A stretch of DNA of 64,000 bases from assembly GCA_920105625.2 (NCBI GenBank), contig OV050031.1:1398501-1462500 (forward strand), written 5' to 3'. The stretch is from Clusia tigrina. Lineage: Eukaryota > Arthropoda > Insecta > Diptera > Clusiidae. Below, piece by piece: positions 60,662 through 64,000 of this stretch. How positions within the stretch are numbered: position 1 is the stretch's first letter; each line of letters begins with the position of its first letter. The notes under the pieces were generated by a model. It was not told the DNA's origin, did not search any database, and saw only the letters and a list, made by a program, of their open reading frames with translations. A program made the translations under genes and the position numbers.

Positions 60662-62446
60662 TTAAACCTCATTGCATTCAAGATACAATTGGTTGCAGTC
60701 GATGCCAGAGCGTCCTCTGCGTCCAGCGTCGTAGAAGTGTTCGAATTTGCCCTCGCTGGTGCGATCCAAAATGAAGCTGGTGGCATATCTGGCAAGTACA
60801 CAAAAACAAAAACAATGTTTACAACCACCACAGCAATAGCCTTAAGCCAACTCACGATCCCAGTTGGCAGAAAATGCTGCTTCCGCCAATTTCGCGCACA
60901 CAGTCGGTGTTCGCCTCGCATAAATAACGCTGCATGCATTTCTCATCGGTATTGCGGTACGAACGCACATAGCCCTTCAGCATCGAAATGCCCGCCACGG
61001 TGGCATCACTCACCGAATCACGTTTGCCTAACGAGCGTGCGGCCAACGAACGATGGGAGAATGAGGTCTTCAATGCATCCAGTAGATTCATAACGATTTG
61101 TATGAACTAAATGTATAGGCACAATAAAAGAAGGAAACTTATTATACAGTATACGAGCAGATGCAGCATATTTATGGAGCATGGCGCATCTCACAATGGA
61201 AAGTGTGTAGCGTAAGTGATAGAAGCTTAACTCTATTAGAAATGCAAAACTTTAACTTGCATATGATATTTTTGTTTACCTCTCCAGCTTGTTTGGCCAT
61301 TGAATGAACTTGTTCAGGATCTTTCGTGCCTAGCACTGAAGACAGCACAGCAGCTAAGATGCCCTGTTGCAAGCGAGAGACCCATTAAAAACCCATTCAC
61401 CATTTGAGTTTTCACAAAAAGGAAAAAATGCATAAAAAGAAGAGTTTTTGCATATTAGATTTACTTTTTTTCAAATTATTATAAAAATAAAATTTTGAAG
61501 GTTTCGGTAATAAATATATACAAATCTCTTTATTGATCCGTCAGTATACCAAAGAGTGTGTTATTAGAAGCATTAGTTTATCTACATACTGAGACTAAAG
61601 CCTTCCAAGGACTACTCCAAATACAGAAGAATTAGTACTTAATCCAAGCCGAAATTCTTCATATACGTACGCACTTAAATACCAATAATTAGAATTACTA
61701 TTACATACCAACACTCATTCGAAGCTCACTTAGCAAAGCATTTAAAAGCGTTGGGGTCAATTTAATACAATTGTCTAGGAAGAGTGTCTTGAAACAAACT
61801 CCATACATACAGACAGATATTTGGAAAGGTGCACTTTAAAATTGTGAGTGAATTGTGAAATTACCTGCATTGGTGAGCCACCGTTGTCGACTTTGTCAAT
61901 TCCGTCACTTGGAGCGCCCCCACCTAATAAAGTGTTTATGATCTTCAAACCTAGAAGTGGACGGCGGTTGCATACAGCAAGTTAACAATGTACCAGGTTC
62001 ACCAGCAGTTGTCTAACCTTACCCATAGAAATTACATTGGCCCACGGTGAACCACCGAAGCTGATCGCATTATCGACATCATCTGATTTGGTGGGAGCGT
62101 TGTTGCCAGCACCATTGAAGAACATCGTTAGGAAAGTGGACAACATGTTGGACCATGAGAAACCGGTGGGGGTTTCCTGAATTTGATTCCCTTCAATACT
62201 GTCCTCAATGTCATCCAAGGCGACCTTCTTGGAGGCATTCGGTTTTACCGCGAATTTTCTCGCCACACTTTCAACAGTGTCCCCGCGGTAAACAGGCGTC
62301 AGCTGCTGGTCCTGCTGACTCTGTTGTTTCTCTTGTAGTCTTCGCTGGTAAAATTCATTTTGGGGATAGGCGAAAGTGAGTAGAATGCAGTTCGTTGCAA
62401 CTATGGAGATTAGAACGCAGGCGTTGATTTTACTTTTATACAGCAT
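60662..62446 (-). CDS. Secreted Cys-containing insect protein of unknown function
   Basis: Five coding exons, minus strand: 62023-62446, 61865-61950, 61280-61363, 60856-61106, 60662-60788. All junctions are GT/AG and in phase, and the stop is TAA at 60662-60664. The total is 972 nt (323 aa). The ATG at 62446 lies one base after a good acceptor (ttcactcttctag), so a noncoding 5' exon is likely upstream. The hydrophobic N-terminus (INACVLISIVATNCILLTFA, then YPQ) is a signal peptide with probable cleavage before YPQ. The middle has Gly/Ser/Asp-rich segments and small helical pieces (AAVLSSVLGT, MNLLDALKTS). The C-terminal third holds the Cys residues: KCMQRYLCEANTDC, IFCQLGS, GIDCNQLYLEC, and the motif HFYDAGRRGRSG. 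It looks like a conserved insect secreted family, but I cannot name it. No membrane span lies after the signal peptide. Confidence 0.88.
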
Positions 62447-62447
62447 T

Positions 62448-64000
62448 CTAGAAGAGTGAAAAATTAAAGAAGTTAAACGCAATTCGGTCTCTCAGTTAAG
62501 CATGCAAGGCAGATATTACATTGTAAGGAGGTTCTTGAATTATTCACATTACATTATAACAAGGGTAGGAAACTTTACATTATAATAAGGGTAGGATAGG
62601 AAATGACAATAGTTTTGGTTGAAAAATCCTAACGAAAAAGGTAAAAGTAAAACAACCCCTGTTTTTGTGATACTATCCATTTCCATCCTTACTTTAACTC
62701 ATTTGTTTACTGGTGTGTTGGTGATCTTGGTATGATAAAATCTTATCTTCCAAAAGACACGCGGGGCTGAAAGAGTCCAGTCTTCATAATAAATATGCGG
62801 AGATTTGTTAAAACATTTGATTTGAATGCCAATACAAACTCTTAAACAGTGTCAAACTTAATTGTTTCCACAAACAGGCATGCCTGACTATGGTTCCACA
62901 GATACCAAACACTGGTTAATTTCCTGTGGAAGTTGAGTATCGAAGAGTCACACAACTAATAATGCACGTGAGCCACAAAAGTTGAGGAAGTTTCCCGTAT
63001 GACTTAGGAAATGATAGAGAGAATTTGTGTTGTGAAATTTCAATCACCTCTCACACTGTTTTGAAAAGGATCAAAGATAGATTCGGACGATTTTGAGTGA
63101 AGAGCAAATTATGACATTTTTTCTTGAGAATTTTTTGAAATAGATCATGGACTGACTACCTTCAAAAACATTGTGACTCGTAGAGAAACATATCAAATAT
63201 TCTTCGACATTTAATTATCAAATATTCTTCGATATTTGATTCTAAATCCGTTTCTTGATATCGTTAAAAAGCTTTCTATAGAAATTCCCAAAATTAGCTG
63301 TGAGCAGTTTGTCTGGTAATACTATTTGGAATAACTCGCACTTCATCTCCGATACAATTATAATATTAATAATATATACTACTTCGGATTTAGAGGAAAA
63401 TATATTCAATGTCAAAACTATCAAAACCCTTTCAACACTTTGTGATAATGGAAGTCTTAACACTATAGCAACTAGTATATCACTCCGATAATAGAACCAA
63501 CTTACAATTAGTACCAAACACACATTTTCCCTGGGTCCATTAGATGCTCTAAGATCCCTTCCATATTGTTTGCTAATCTGTTCAACCGAAAATGGTCCTC
63601 ACTAAGGATGATTTCCTGGCTTTACATTAGAATTATAGAACTCGAAGTATCTTAAAAACCCTAAATAATTTTCTGGCATTGTTAGACTGTGCTATCTTTC
63701 GTAATGACATGGAGAATTTATACCCTATAGTGAAATCAAGAAGCAAAATGTTCTACTTTATACTGTCAAAGCAAAAGGATGTTGATGCATCCACTTCTCA
63801 AATAACATCGCTGAAAATGGGTTTTATGTTACTCAGGTGGCATCCGAAAATCAGACGTTGCCCAATGAAAGCTTAAGAAAATGTTGACGTCCCCATTGGA
63901 TAACTCTAGGCGAGATATGTACAATTTTTGTATTTCTGGCAAAAACCGAAATCCATTTATACCCCTTTTTAACCATTCGGTTTATATACACAGCTTGTAG
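62448..64000. other. Upstream region of the secreted-protein gene; nothing else recognised
   Basis: The 5' UTR exon and promoter of the minus-strand gene should lie here, but no core promoter could be identified. A short direct repeat (tatcaaatattcttcga) occurs twice at about 63190-63236. Open frames at 63242-63523 (-) and 63679-63876 (+) have no recognised motif. Confidence 0.45.

Noticed and set aside
60602..61093. 163-aa plus-strand ORF
   Set aside because: Antisense shadow of exons 4 and 5 of the minus-strand secreted-protein gene, whose splice sites and phases fit.

Overview
The window is AT-rich nuclear DNA of an insect, most likely a higher fly (Diptera: Schizophora) and plausibly a tephritid fruit fly. 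Reasons: a complete Dpr-family immunoglobulin gene with six coding exons, a cluster of fly-type divergent ionotropic chemoreceptors, compact GT/AG introns, long AT-rich spacers, and many tRNA-derived SINEs and non-LTR retrotransposon fragments. The placement below Diptera is inference. Nothing looks bacterial.

Layout. 1-12.5 kb is mostly noncoding, with a SINE, an imperfect tandem duplication, a possible reverse-transcriptase scrap and a long (AT)n tract. 12.5-19.5 kb (+) holds the last six coding exons of a large gene: an N-terminal coiled coil, a short Cys cluster, a long low-complexity region, and the C-terminus IPWCGCWGNGCL. I could not name it. Its 5' exons lie upstream and were not found. 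21.4-31.0 kb holds three paralogous ionotropic receptor (IR) genes: one on the minus strand, then two in tandem on the plus strand. The middle copy carries a one-base frameshift. 37.3-42.6 kb (-) is a complete dpr gene, resolved to base level (436 aa, closest to the dpr15/16/17 subgroup). Its introns contain a SINE, a SINE fragment, an 18-bp minisatellite, a non-LTR fragment and an orphan ORF. 42.7-60.6 kb is repeat-rich and has no convincing host gene. It contains RNase H/zinc-knuckle tails of non-LTR elements, more SINE copies, a 34-bp tandem array and a 38-bp-arm palindrome. 60.7-62.4 kb (-) is a complete five-exon gene for a 323-aa secreted Cys-containing protein that I could not name.

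The genes have no operon-like relation. The IRs are chemosensory receptor candidates, the dpr product is a neuronal cell-surface recognition protein, and the other two are of unknown function. Exon boundaries were chosen by matching GT/AG sites with reading phase; all phases close exactly in both complete spliced genes. All family calls rest on motif recognition without database searches.
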